From Macrosoma leucophasiata (Eukaryota; Arthropoda; Insecta; Lepidoptera; Hedylidae): 64,000 nt of DNA. Below are positions 28,501-37,642 of this stretch, piece by piece (positions within the stretch are counted from its first letter, which is position 1; every line of letters begins with the position of its first letter). The DNA is taken from contig JAWQUS010000001.1 of the NCBI GenBank assembly GCA_036365455.1, forward strand, positions 25,033,001 through 25,097,000, written 5' to 3'. The position numbers were made by a program, and so were the translations under genes. The notes beneath the pieces were generated by a model. That model did not search any database. It was given only the letters and a program-made list of their open reading frames with translations, and was not told the DNA's origin.

Positions 28501-31408
28501 GAAGTTAAGAACAGAAGACAGAGACGCTCTTCGTTACCTTTGGAGAGGAGATCGAAGAGATGACCGACCGCCAGAAGAATACAGAATGACTTCACTTATT
28601 TTCGGCGCATCGAGTTCTCCGGCTACAGCTATCTATGTCAAGAACATCAACGCAGAAAAACATAGAGAAACGCATCCTGAAGCCGTGAAGGCCATAATAG
28701 AGAAACACTACGTTGATGATTACTTAGACAGCTTCAAGAACATCGAGGACGCAGTTCGCATCACCACAGAAGTTCGTAATATACAGAAGAAAGCGAACTA
28801 CGAACTCAAACAGTGGAAATCTAATTCTACTTACCTGCTTGAAGCCATTGGAGAAATAGAATCAACAGACAGTATAGAGTTTCATAGCACAGAAGATAAA
28901 ATAGAACGAGTACTGGGTCTCGTATGGAAACCGAAGACAGATGAGTTCACCTTCAACTTGAACATGGCTAGAATACCATCGGCACTCATCGAAGGTCAGA
29001 CACCGACAAAGAGGCAAGCTCTACGGATCGTCATGTCCCTCTTCGACCCACTGGGCTTCGCATCACCAGTCACCATCATAGCCAAGCAGATGCTTCAAGA
29101 AGTGTGGCGACGTGGTACATCGTGGGACGACGAGATCGAAGAAGACCTCGCAACAGAGTGGAGAGACTGGCTGACACACCTGAAGAGCCTCGCCGACGTC
29201 ACAATACCGAGGTGCTACGTAGGTTACTCAGATGCTACGACGCTACAGCTACACATCTTTACAGACGCCAGTGAGTCGGCCTACGCAGCAACCTTGTTTT
29301 GGCGAACAATAGCACCGAACGGCGAAGTCAACGTGTCACTCGTCATAGCTAAGGCGAAAGTTGCACCTCTGAAGCTTACCTCGATACCACGATTAGAACT
29401 GCAGGCCGCAGTACTAGGAGTCCGTCTTGCCGAAACAGTAATACGAGAACACGAAAGAAAACCAGACTCGAAAACATTTTGGACAGATAGTAGAACAGTG
29501 CTTTCCTGGATCAAGACAGGACCTCGTGCCTACAAACCTTATGTAGCACATAGACTCGCCGCCATAGAAGAAACATCAACAGTCAACGAGTGGAGATGGA
29601 TCCCGAGTAAACAGAATGTAGCTGACGATGCCACCAGAAAGGTGCCACCTTCATTTAACAAGCACCACAGATGGTACACGGGTCCAGAATTCCTCCTGGG
29701 ACCGGAGAACACGTGGCCAGCAGACACTTCAGCTCCAGCGCCGTCAGAACCTACAGGCGAAGAGGCAGTCCATCTGATAACAGACAGAAACCAACCGAGA
29801 CTGTCAGAAGCTCTACCAGTGCCCTCTCGCTTCTCTAACTGGGAGAGGTTGCGCTACGCCACAGCACGGGTTCTCCTCTTCATTCAGCTCTGCAAGCCAT
29901 CAACAGACACAGTTAACTATAGCAGAACTGTAAAAAACAAACAACAAGATCCAGACTGGAGAAAGAAGATGAACAAAACAGTCAAAAAACATATACAAAA
30001 GAAGACTGAAACAGAAAAGAAGTTCATCCACGTATCTGCCGAACTCCTCATTCGGGCAGAAGCTCTTCTGATGCGTGCTACACAGGAAGAAACCTTCGGC
30101 CAAGAAATAGAAGACATCAGAAAACAGAAAATAGTGAACAAAGATAGTCGTCTTCAACAGCTCAGCACAGAATACACCGAAGGGGCTCTACGTTTACGCA
30201 GCCGCATAGAAGCTATAGAGAAAGCTCCAGGAATTAATAGAAGTCCGATGATTTTAGATGGCAATCATCACACAGTAAAACTATGGATAGAAAACATTCA
30301 TCGTAAGCTTCACCATGCGGGCGTCGAAGCTACAGTAAACGAGTGTCGTCAACAGTATTGGATTCTACGTGTACGACCGATTACTCGTACGATCGTACGA
30401 CGCTGCCTTCACTGCAGAATGAAGACACAGATGCCACCGTATCCGAGAACAGGGGACCTACCATCGTGTCGTCTCGCCCATCACCGGCGACCCTTCACCT
30501 ACACAGGGGTCGACTACTTCGGTCCGCTTTCAGTTTCGACTGGCAGATCCCATCAGAAGAGATACGTGGCGATCTTCACCTGCCTCACGACACGCGCCAT
30601 ACATCTAGAAATAGCGGGCTCTCTCAGTGCAAGCTCCGCTATCATGGCCCTACGCAGAATGGTAGCACGCCGAGGCTGCCCGACAGAGATTTGGTCCGAC
30701 AACGGGACTAACTTGAAGGCCGCTGACAAGGAGCTACGAGAGGCAATAGACAGATCTACGATGGAAGAGGCAGCGAAACGGAAGATCTCATGGCGCTTCA
30801 TACCACCCGGTGCACCCTTCATGGGCGGTGCCTGGGAACGAATGGTGCGATCAGTGAAGACAGCGATGACAGCGACGCTCCATGAAAAGCACCCTACAGA
30901 AGAAGTTCTGCACACACTACTAATAGAAGCAGAATATACAGTCAACAGCCGTCCGTTGACCCACGTCTCAGTGAGCGCAGAAGATCCTGAGGCCCTGACT
31001 CCCAATCACTTCCTATTGGGAGGTTCCGGTGAGGTCTCAGCTCCCGGGACCTTTGACGACGGAGACCTGCAACCCAGATCCAGCTGGCGCGCCGCCCAGA
31101 GGCTCGCTGACCTGTTCTGGGACCGGTGGCTGCGAGAATACCTGCCTGGGCTACAACACCGGCGGGAGCCCCACGACAAGGGGCCCACAGTCCAAGTTGG
31201 GGACCTGGTCCAAGTCACGGACCCCAACTCACCTCGCAACACCTGGCTTCGTGGCCGGGTCATCGCTACGTTCCCGGGACCTGATGGCATCGTGCGCACC
31301 GCAGATATACAGACGAAGACGGGGATACTACGGCGGCCTGTAAGAAGATTCATCATTCTGCCAGTGCGATATGACATCGCGCCTGCACCGGTACCTGATG
31401 CTGAGTAG
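25541..31408 (+). CDS. BEL/Pao Gag-Pol polyprotein
   Basis: I start it at the ATG at 25541 (MPITRSTG). The frame is open back to a GTG at 25475, but that lies inside the LTR. Residues 1-170 are Ser/Thr/Pro/Ala-rich with repeats of the type PSAVE-RA-NPS. A glutamine-rich stretch and a BEL Gag core (LPIFNGAYQDWLYFRAAYQ) follow. A CCHC knuckle (CPVCEETGHAVINC) lies near 528, and the aspartic protease motif YALLDDGSTVTLID near 646. RT has VTADIGEMFMQV and the catalytic YVDDYLDS near 1057. RNase H has FTDASESAYA near 1239, then RLELQAA and WTDSRTVLSW. The integrase zinc finger (LHHAGVE, CLHCRMK) and the catalytic D-D-E set (GVDYFGPL, WSDNGTN, GGAWERMV) lie near 1570-1770. The BEL C-terminal domain with GDLVQVTD follows. 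The RT-RNase H-integrase order is typical. The stop is TAG at 31406. Confidence 0.97.
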   Translation: MPITRSTGRGRTQPSTAESSPTTEESTQSGTTETTSSANNTSTEATTTTATSASASTSKTTETERKKSNNPSDPSTAPDPSAVERRAVNPSPAPGPSAVEPRAGNPSAVNPYSKGTAASVVNPKTVASAATASTVVASAVIRSAAAEQTASSQMKKQGVTPQIEQEAMKNLNKPRSRRSTKSSKLAKAKENLARVQVELAQAQIAVIETEFDNEDDGSVFTQIEQHDRIDAWLQNQPQAPTMFAIEPIRRIEAEEIRRSPIEAEQQQYGQQQQQQNYYRAAPSFTPHQQPPAGPQPSSELVLLADAISQFAKTANKPRAIELPIFNGAYQDWLYFRAAYQETENLHTKLENLNRLRRNLKGKAREAVEAQLITNSDPSIIMETLEARFGRPDAIAAAEIETLRALPRLTESPRDICIYSTKISNVVATLQALNCIYYLYNPEVGRSIVEKMASTLRFKFYEFAALLPRETPELIKLQRFLKREAEICGPYAQPEIVTTQYQQSSQQSSHLNRRNHRVNTVTEKPIVKCPVCEETGHAVINCDIFKKQNSNERWDTAKNHRLCFKCLRYRSKTHFCQQRVCGIDGCKYYHNRMLHFRRSASKPEDDHTEKTEAINSAWVSAGRQSYLKIIPVTASGPDGEIDTYALLDDGSTVTLIDNSIADKIGATGPVEPLRIEAINSLKTGESASRRVSITLRGVNNRKESIQARTVKNLHVTAQEVSRRRIKECRHLRGITNFITYSEAKPGILIGQDNCHLLLSTKVKKGTKNQPVASLTPLGWVLHGSHSNASNSVDFVHHLTEEPTDENLDDMMKQYFAMDSLGITPKKPQSDPEEKALRILQRNTAQREDGKYETSLLWKTEEATLPDNKQNSLKRLYSIEKKLDRDDGLKKKYTEQMEALISKGYAERAPEQKTENRTWYLPHFGVVNPMKPGKLRVVHDAAAKTKGVSLNDLLLKGPDLLQSLPGVVMRFRQHCIAVTADIGEMFMQVKLRTEDRDALRYLWRGDRRDDRPPEEYRMTSLIFGASSSPATAIYVKNINAEKHRETHPEAVKAIIEKHYVDDYLDSFKNIEDAVRITTEVRNIQKKANYELKQWKSNSTYLLEAIGEIESTDSIEFHSTEDKIERVLGLVWKPKTDEFTFNLNMARIPSALIEGQTPTKRQALRIVMSLFDPLGFASPVTIIAKQMLQEVWRRGTSWDDEIEEDLATEWRDWLTHLKSLADVTIPRCYVGYSDATTLQLHIFTDASESAYAATLFWRTIAPNGEVNVSLVIAKAKVAPLKLTSIPRLELQAAVLGVRLAETVIREHERKPDSKTFWTDSRTVLSWIKTGPRAYKPYVAHRLAAIEETSTVNEWRWIPSKQNVADDATRKVPPSFNKHHRWYTGPEFLLGPENTWPADTSAPAPSEPTGEEAVHLITDRNQPRLSEALPVPSRFSNWERLRYATARVLLFIQLCKPSTDTVNYSRTVKNKQQDPDWRKKMNKTVKKHIQKKTETEKKFIHVSAELLIRAEALLMRATQEETFGQEIEDIRKQKIVNKDSRLQQLSTEYTEGALRLRSRIEAIEKAPGINRSPMILDGNHHTVKLWIENIHRKLHHAGVEATVNECRQQYWILRVRPITRTIVRRCLHCRMKTQMPPYPRTGDLPSCRLAHHRRPFTYTGVDYFGPLSVSTGRSHQKRYVAIFTCLTTRAIHLEIAGSLSASSAIMALRRMVARRGCPTEIWSDNGTNLKAADKELREAIDRSTMEEAAKRKISWRFIPPGAPFMGGAWERMVRSVKTAMTATLHEKHPTEEVLHTLLIEAEYTVNSRPLTHVSVSAEDPEALTPNHFLLGGSGEVSAPGTFDDGDLQPRSSWRAAQRLADLFWDRWLREYLPGLQHRREPHDKGPTVQVGDLVQVTDPNSPRNTWLRGRVIATFPGPDGIVRTADIQTKTGILRRPVRRFIILPVRYDIAPAPVPDAE

Positions 31409-31410
31409 CA

Positions 31411-31422
31411 CGGCGGGAGAAA
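31411..31422 (+). promoter_or_regulatory. BEL polypurine tract
   Basis: CGGCGGGAGAAA lies directly before the 3' LTR and fits the purine-rich primer for plus-strand DNA synthesis. Confidence 0.7.
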
Positions 31423-32337
31423 TGTGCAGGACGCTCATGAATAATGTACAGTGTTAGTGATTAAAAAACAGTTTTGATAGTGATCGGCCATACAGTCCTC
31501 AATAGTGTACGTTGTCAGCGCGTAGACAACCAATAACAATCGTGTTGCGTAGTCGTCAATAGCATAGTACACAATAGTATACGTTATCGGAACGTAGATA
31601 GAGCTTAAGTGACCAATAGCGTTAGAGTATTGTATAACTTCTATTTTTAGATTTTGACTTTGTTATGTAATAGTTGTGATAATTTAGAGTGTAATTAATA
31701 GTTTTGTGTCACTTAAAGCTCGTTTGTGTTTAATATTACTTTGTTTTATCTAATTTAACAGTTTTTTGTGTATAATTTCATAGTTTAGCATAGCATGTTT
31801 GTTTATTTGACTTTGTTTTATAGTTTTTAACATTTGAAATAGTTTTATGTTTGTTTTATTACTGTAATATGTAAATTTTATCTGAAAATAAAGATTTTTG
31901 ATGTCTGTTGTTTCCTTTCGGTAATGATCTGAGATACATAGAGATTTTAATTGGCCAAATAGATCTAATAGCTGATTGGTTGTTCGAATCAACCAATCAT
32001 AGATAGTAAAATTTGTTTGCTTGAAATTTAAATATCTCTTGTGATTGGTTACTTGAACCAACAACCAATCACAGGAGGTTTTCTTAAGCTCGATGACCTT
32101 GAGATTTTAGAATAAAAGTAGGGCACTTTTGTATGGCCGGTACAGTTCGTCGACAGCACTCGGAATACTCGGATCACTACCTAAGGAAGAAATCAGAAGG
32201 AAAATAATAGTGAACAGTGAAAAAGCGTTTTATTAGAACATCCAGTAGAGCGTGTCACCCTGGTTCGCTTGCGCTGCTTTATCCGCCATACGGCGTGAGT
32301 CTTCAATCCAGTCAATAGTAAAGTGTCGTGTCTGACA
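31423..32337 (+). repeat. BEL 3' LTR
   Basis: 915 bp, looks identical to 24570-25484, followed by the duplicated target ATATG (32338-32342). Confidence 0.96.
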
Positions 32338-32366
32338 ATATGTCTTTATATTTATATAAAATTTAG

Positions 32367-32447
32367 ACTAGCTACCTACGTTATCCGCGTAGAATTTAAC
32401 AAAATTATTGTTCAGTCTACACGGACGAAGTAGTAGGCACAGCTAGT
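32367..32447. mobile_element. Small foldback element with ACTAGCT ends
   Basis: 81 bp. The left end is ACTAGCTACCTACG, and the right end reads ACTAGCTGTGCCTACTACTT on the other strand. A relative of 7257-7339. The BEL element inserted about 25 bp to its left. Confidence 0.5.
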
Positions 32448-32843
32448 TAAAAATATACCATACTATTTTGAAAAGAAAAGAATGGCAAAGATCAAAGCAA
32501 TCACCGGCCGCCAGCAATCGACGTACAACATTATGCGTTCTTTTTGCGTTCGCTCGACGAAAATAAACGCTAACTCAAATTGGATTATTTCAAGTAAAAG
32601 TTGATTTAGTTTCATGAATAAAATATAACGCGTAACTCGTCTGTTTATCTTGCTTGCGATTGTTGGACGCGTTGCTGATGATCATTTGTGCAATGTAATG
32701 AAAAAATATATTAGTATTTTTTTTTATTGAATTCCATTGAAAGAAGTGAGTGTAGGCATTGCTTTATTAAATCCATATATTGTCAAAATTAAAAACAGGG
32801 TAATGTACTAACAAGTGCGTATTAAATTGATAGTCAAGCTAGT
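32448..32843. other. Gene-free stretch
   Basis: AT-rich, with nothing supported. Confidence 0.35.
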
Positions 32844-32844
32844 T

Positions 32845-33192
32845 TTCTCTGGTGGTAGAGTTCTAGTCCAGGAGCTTGAGGGCGTAGGCACCACCGCATT
32901 ACCTAGTCTATCTGCCGCCAAATCGTAGTATTCAGCACTATCGTGTTCCCGTTATATGATAATTTATGGCCCCGTAATAACTATCACAGAGACGTAACAA
33001 TTTAGGTCTCAGGGATGGCAATTTGACCTCAGGTTTTTTATGTAGATTAGCCCCCATTGACGATCAGTCAAACTGATCAGTTGGACTGACGTAAAACTAA
33101 AATTTGATCGTCAATGGGGACCAATAGGCTGCAGTCATCACTTAACATCAATGTGAGCTGCATATTTGTTTGCCATCTTCCTTACATAATAA
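32845..33192 (+). repeat. Family R carrying a small hairpin insertion
   Basis: The family blocks CACCACCGCATTACC, CACTATCGTGTTCC, CAGAGACGTAACAA and GGCTGCAGTCATCACTTAAC are in order. At 33051-33120, just before the GGCTGCAG block, about 70 bp is inserted with exact 15-bp inverted ends CCCCATTGACGATCA (33052-33066 and 33105-33119). Confidence 0.8.
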
Positions 33193-33248
33193 GCATGACC
33201 ACTTTGTATATCTTGTACAATTCTGAATGGTATTTACTGAATCTCCGA

Positions 33249-33309
33249 TGAAAAAAATCACCGATTTTCTGTCAACGCGGAGTTGACAGAAAATCGGTGA
33301 TTTTTTTCA
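33249..33309. repeat. 28-bp perfect inverted repeat, 5-nt loop
   Basis: Arms 33249-33276 and 33282-33309 (starting TGAAAAAAATCACCGATTTT) are exact inverted copies. It abuts the 3' end of an inverted family C SINE, so it lies at a retroposon junction. Confidence 0.9.
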
Positions 33310-33545
33310 CGTAACTTCGTCACTTCACGTCTGTAATCCCCGAAGGTGTAGGCAGAGGTAAATGCATGCATTCAAGCATACATGCAAACACCCACGATTC
33401 GCCGGTTACATTTTTGGGCCATGTAACAGGTGGCGAGCCTGTTGACAACTTGGAAATTTCCAGAAAATGGAAAAATCCCAATCAAATATACGGAAATAAA
33501 GGACTTTAGACCACTATCTCAGATAACCGGTGTAGATAACCAGTG
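33310..33545 (-). repeat. Family C SINE, inverted, 5' end missing
   Basis: The minus-strand 3' end CGTAACTTCG..TCACTTCACG is followed by CCCGAAGGTGTAGGCAGAGG, AAATGCATGCATTCAAGCAT, CACCCACGATTCGCCGGTTA, CATGTAACAGGTGGCGAGCC and TTTCCAGAAAATGGAAAAAT. The tRNA-like head is lost or unrecognisable. Confidence 0.75.
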
Positions 33546-33939
33546 AACTGTATGGTTGTTTTCACTTCATCGCAAAATGATTTTTTAATTTTTATGAGAT
33601 AATAATAGAGCATATAATGTATATCACACAGGATAAAATCGAGCTTGTTGAATAAATAGAATATAAGATCATTCTAAAGAACGTTATCTGCAGAGAACAT
33701 GGTAAGATATCATTAAATGCAGTTGGAAATAAAGATGTTATTGTTGCATTTCTGTTGCTTCCAGCTCGGATGCTGGCTCGCTGCGGATTTCACTACAAAA
33801 TATGTTTCAAATTGCTACTAGTATGAGAAACGCTTCGTAGTAAAGTCGCGGCTATATTGGTGTATTATTTTTCCAAGTATCTAAGACGAATAGTACCCTA
33901 CAGTGTAAGAGCCTATATTTTCTGTGTTTACTCGATATT
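33546..33939. other. Gene-free stretch
   Basis: Nothing recognisable. A short GAGATAATAATAGAG stretch lies near 33597. Confidence 0.3.
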
Positions 33940-34140
33940 TTAGAGTACCGTATCTCAAAAGAAAAAACGGAATCCTTATAAGATAACCCATGCGTCTATC
34001 TGTCTATCCGTTTCTCATAGCCGATTTGCTCTGAAAGTAATGGATTGATTGAGTTGAATTTGACGCACACGTGTAAATCTATGAATACCTAATTCAGAAA
34101 TGAACGTGTAAAAGTCCATTTCAAAATTAAGGGATAAATT
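33940..34140 (+). repeat. Family G fragment, diverged
   Basis: GAGTACCGTATCTCAAAAGA, ATCCTTATAAGATAACCCAT, GTCTATCTGTCTATCC and GCCGATTTGCTCTGAAAGTA parallel the start of the copy at 15945-16588. Confidence 0.55.
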
Positions 34141-34445
34141 GATGCTTTTGAGGGATAAATTGATGAAATTAAGAAATATAATTAGATATATTGTGTGATT
34201 ATATTGTCACTGCGCACATGGTGGCTTTATAAACAATGTGAACAGCTCCCCTAAGGGCGCGACCATCAACATAGCCTAGATTTAGTAGAGATATTCAAAA
34301 GGGTGTAAGGTATCTCCTATATCTTAATCTGACGCGGTCGAATAAACAGTTATGTATGTATTTATTTAGTTGTATAATATTATCTATTTATTTAAATACT
34401 ATTTATTTATTAATTTGCCAGTATAACGTTATTTATTTATTTATT

Positions 34446-34588
34446 CATAATCGTACACCCCTGTCTTATATTACATAGCCACTCTTTTCCTCCACCTGGT
34501 TGTCTGTAAGAAATTGCATTTTAATTCTTCTTTTTATGTAACAATGTTTCAATAATTGGTGTACAATAAAGAATTTATTATTATATCA
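34446..34588 (+). repeat. 3' end of a CR1/Jockey-like LINE
   Basis: CCTCCACCTGGTTGTCTGTA, AGAAATTGCATTTTAATTC, then GTGTACAATAAAGAATTTAT with an ATT tail. This matches the 3' untranslated end common to lepidopteran CR1-like LINEs. The 34340-34445 stretch before it is a diffuse TATTTATT microsatellite. Confidence 0.5.
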
Positions 34589-34624
34589 CTCATTTATTAA
34601 TAATCCATATTAATTATTTTTTTA

Positions 34625-34922
34625 CATATATAAGTAACTTAGTTAAAACAAAAGATAATATTAACAAAGCACAAATATATATAAAAAAATAAAAAATAGT
34701 GTGCCACCGGCAGCGGGAACAGGGTCCAAGCCGTCGACGATTAGGGTCACAGGGACAGGAACCTCCTCACTATACGTGCCGTGCCGAGGAGTACCGCCTT
34801 CTGCATCAGACCCTTGACCCAACTTCCTAGCTTGAGCCTCTTGAGGTGTTGGTCGAGGCTCTTTGCTATAAGTCCGTTGTACCGTCTGTACCTCTGCAAC
34901 CATCCACATTCGCAATGTATAT
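34625..34922 (-). pseudogene. 3' end of an unidentified non-LTR element, copy 1
   Basis: The minus-strand frame 34915-34661 ends VTLIVDGLDPVPAAGGTLFF. Nearly the same sequence recurs in the same orientation at 36195-36415 (shared CCTCCTCACTATACGTGCCG and AGGAGTACCGCCTTCTG on plus), so this is a dispersed repeat and not a host gene. The short Pro/Gly-rich C-terminus and the AT-rich 3' side look like a LINE end, but I could not name the clade. Confidence 0.5.
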
Positions 34923-35540
34923 CTGTTTAGTCATTCGCTCATTCGACATTATTATGTGGGTATAATATATACATATATCTAATAAAAATACGTGGTACAG
35001 ACCGGCAGCCATATCGGACATGGCGCGACATGCCAGCCAATGTCAAGTGCGACGGCCTGCTATCTTATCTCGCATTATACAGCTCAGTGAGTTCGGTGAA
35101 GGCGGTAGGTTTTGGATAGGCTTTATAATAACTTCATAAATACACGTTTATGTTTACCTTTCCCTTCAGACAACAAACTTCCAGATTTGTAATATTAACT
35201 TCGTGTGTAGTTTTGACAGCATGGTAAACTCCAAGATATTCATTTCAAGCTGCTACCATGGTGTGAGTAACCAATCATTAGAAATTGACGTTTTATTGTG
35301 TTTATAAATTTTTAAAAAAAATATTAGAAAAAAATAGGAATAAATTGATTAATCGAATTGTATCGTGATTGTTGGGCCTTATACCACAGTATAGATACAA
35401 ACAGTATGGAAACTAAGCCCATTTTATAAAATATTTACCTACACTCCATTGAAGCTATAGGGATGTCACCATATTTTTAAATAATGGTGTTATTAATATA
35501 TTTTAGCATTTACTGACCTTTAATCAATCGTACCGTACAG
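34923..35540. other. Gene-free stretch
   Basis: No gene on either strand and no family of this window. Confidence 0.35.
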
Positions 35541-35900
35541 AAGCGCGCATGGCCCGGCGGCTGGTGTAGATCATATCTACTCGGTTAAGCACTACGGGCG
35601 CGGTCGGGTAGTGAGATGGGTGACCGCTAGTGGCAAATTAAATGCGCGTTTCCGTGCTTCGGAGGGCACGTTAAGCCGTCGGTCCCGGTTGCTACCAATA
35701 GATAGCAGTCCTTAAACCTTGTCGGAGGCCTTATGGGCAGTTTGAAAACATCCAACAGCGGGTTGGCCACTAACCCCCAACACCTCCACCAATCCGCATT
35801 GGAGCAGCGCGGTGGAGTAAGCTCCAGGCCTCCCCCCAAAAAGGGGAGAGACTCGTGCCCAGCAGTGGAACGTATAATGGGTTGCCATTATTATTATTAT
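35541..35900 (+). repeat. Family A SINE with 5S rRNA-like head, full copy
   Basis: Begins GAAGCGCGCATGGCCCGGCG, then GGTGTAGATCATATCTACTC and the 5S-like block TTAAGCACTACGGGCGCGGT followed by GATGGGTGACCGCT (35601-35625). The order and spacing fit the box A, intermediate element and box C of eukaryotic 5S genes. The body continues through GCACGTTAAGCCGTCGGTCC and AACCTTGTCGGAGGCCTTAT to GCCCAGCAG and an ATT microsatellite tail. RNA polymerase III transcription is inferred. Confidence 0.75.
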
Positions 35901-36190
35901 AATCAATCGTATTGGGATGTTGACTATTTTTTTATTGGTTACCCTCTAATAGTATTGGATAAATAAATACTATGTGTCTTTGAAACCTATAGTCAATAAG
36001 TACTTAAAAGTTGTTAAGTTGTTACGATTCAAAATGTTGCGAATAGTGAAATGACTCAAAACGGCCTATATAAAATTGCAGCACGTTATGGCGTCACACC
36101 GCGGTACAACAGTTTACTAATAATAATATGTAGGCTATGTACATAATCTTATGGTGTTGATTAATCCCAGCAAAAGTAACTATGTTAGTA
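35901..36190. other. Gene-free stretch
   Basis: Nothing supported. Confidence 0.35.
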
Positions 36191-36194
36191 TTCA

Positions 36195-36415
36195 CTCATT
36201 TATTCTTGTTCTTATTTAATATTTTTACATACATAAGTAGTTATAAAACAAACAAACAGACCTATAAGAAATTAAAAAATAGTGCGCCGCCGGCAGCGGG
36301 AACAGGGTCTAAGCTATCGGTGGTTAGGGTCACAGAGACAAGAACCTCCTCACTATACGTGCCGTGCCGAGGAGTACCGCCTTCTGTATGAGACCCATGA
36401 TCCAACCTTGATCTT
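36195..36415 (-). pseudogene. 3' end of an unidentified non-LTR element, copy 2
   Basis: Same repeat as 34625-34922: GCGCCGCCGGCAGCGGGAAC, CCTCCTCACTATACGTGCC and AGGAGTACCGCCTTCTGTAT. Both point the same way and are diverged from each other. Confidence 0.5.
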
Positions 36416-36634
36416 ATTATTATTATAGTTTTAAGTAGAAAAATAGTTTAATATTGATATAACTTGTAGGTCTTTGTTTTTGACCATTACATAAAAAATA
36501 CTTTATTCTTCATAAATATTTTAACAAATTATAATTCCTATTGCTTCTGTGAATTCGGTCTTATAAAAAACAAAACTGAGTGCTAATTACTTGGGTGTTT
36601 TTATAGTTCTTACGACATTACAATCTTAATAAAT

Positions 36635-36840
36635 AGCTGCCCCGACGAACTTCGTATCGCCTTAGAGGTATAAACAAACGAAATGTCCAAAAAATCGAAA
36701 AAAAAAATATGGTAAGAATCACCCTCACCATTTAGGGATATAAAAAAGACTACGACCGATTCTCATACCTACCAACTATACACACAAAATTTCATACTGA
36801 TCGGTCTTGCCACTGCGGAGGAGTATTGTTACAAACACTA
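36635..36840 (+). repeat. RTE-like 3' repeat fragment
   Basis: TAGCTGCCCCGACGAACTTC, GGTAAGAATCACCCTCACC, ATACTGATCGGTCTTGCCAC and GCGGAGGAGTATTGTTACAA parallel 40770-41010 (GAGAATCGGTAAAGCCGTTT then CGGAGAAGTATGGTACGAG). These phrases mark the 3' ends of abundant lepidopteran RTE-type elements. Confidence 0.5.
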
Positions 36841-36841
36841 C

Positions 36842-37344
36842 CACACGAGATTTTTTTAAATATGTTAGATGTTATAACAATACATTATTCTTGCCTTTCA
36901 AAATCACCAGGAAGTTTAAAAATCGATACCTCCTGTTTTGATGATGCAGAGTTCAAACAGTCGTATACCACGCAATACGCTCGAGGCATCTTTAAAACAC
37001 TCGTGGAAGCAAAAACAAATCACAACGTGACCGCTCGTCTCGACGCGACAGTCCGCGACACTCGCTACTGTAGCACTGCGAGAACCGCTTAGAGGCCTCG
37101 TAGATGCGCATGTTTGTGTGAGTGTGCCGTTTCGAACGATTTGTTCGTAATTTCCGTACTGTTCATATGTGTACTGTGCTTATACACTTAAATTTCACCT
37201 ATTTATATACATAATTAAAAAGAAACTATCCAAAGTATAAATTTCATTAAAACGTTTCTAAAAATTCTGTGGGTATGATAAAAATTAACGGGATCACCGC
37301 AACTACACATGTGGCTGTATAATAATAGGCAAGTAGGTATAAAC
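36842..37344. other. Gene-free stretch
   Basis: The plus-strand frame at 36826-37092 starts in the repeat and shows no known motif. I do not support a gene. Confidence 0.35.
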
Positions 37345-37642
37345 GTTTACTGGTTTCAGTTCCAGTGCAGCAGCTCGAAGGCGTTAGGTTAGATTAGGTA
37401 ATGCAGTGGTGTCTACCACCGCATTACCTAATCTATCTGCCGCCAAATGATGGTATTGAACACTATCGTGTTCCGGTTAGTAATAATGTATTATATTAAC
37501 ACAGAGACATAACAACTTAAATCTTAGGGCTGACAAAGCTTCTGCATTTTGACCTCTAATTTTGTATATAGATGTCTATAGGCTGCAGTCATCACTTAAC
37601 ATCAATGCGAGTAGCATGATTATTTTCTATAATCCTTAAAAA
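37345..37642 (+). repeat. Family R with a 21-bp palindrome in its head
   Basis: Family order is kept from TTACTGGTTTCAGTTCC to GGCTGCAGTCATCACTTAAC. In the head, 37390-37410 is an inverted copy (one mismatch, 4-nt loop) of the normal segment 37415-37435 (ACCACCGCATTACCTAATCT). The inverted piece is extra relative to other copies. Confidence 0.8.

Larger units (their letters stand above)
24570..32337 (+). mobile_element. BEL/Pao LTR retrotransposon, apparently intact
   Basis: Two 915-bp LTRs (24570-25484, 31423-32337) begin TG and end CA and look identical by eye. The target duplication ATATG lies at 24565-24569 and 32338-32342. The internal region (25485-31422) is filled by one uninterrupted Gag-Pol frame of about 1955 codons with every catalytic motif of a BEL/Pao element. 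There is no env-like frame after pol. Of the three LTR elements here this is the only one whose coding frame is whole, so it is a candidate for recent or current mobility. Confidence 0.97.

Noticed and set aside
35560..35640. Possible 5S rRNA gene
   Set aside because: Only the internal promoter half resembles 5S. The ends and full fold are missing, and the same head occurs in several copies with a common SINE body.
34625..36415. A fourth LTR element bounded by the 34625 and 36195 repeats
   Set aside because: The two repeats are diverged, lack TG/CA ends and a target duplication, and the sequence between them holds only a SINE and no retroviral-type coding.
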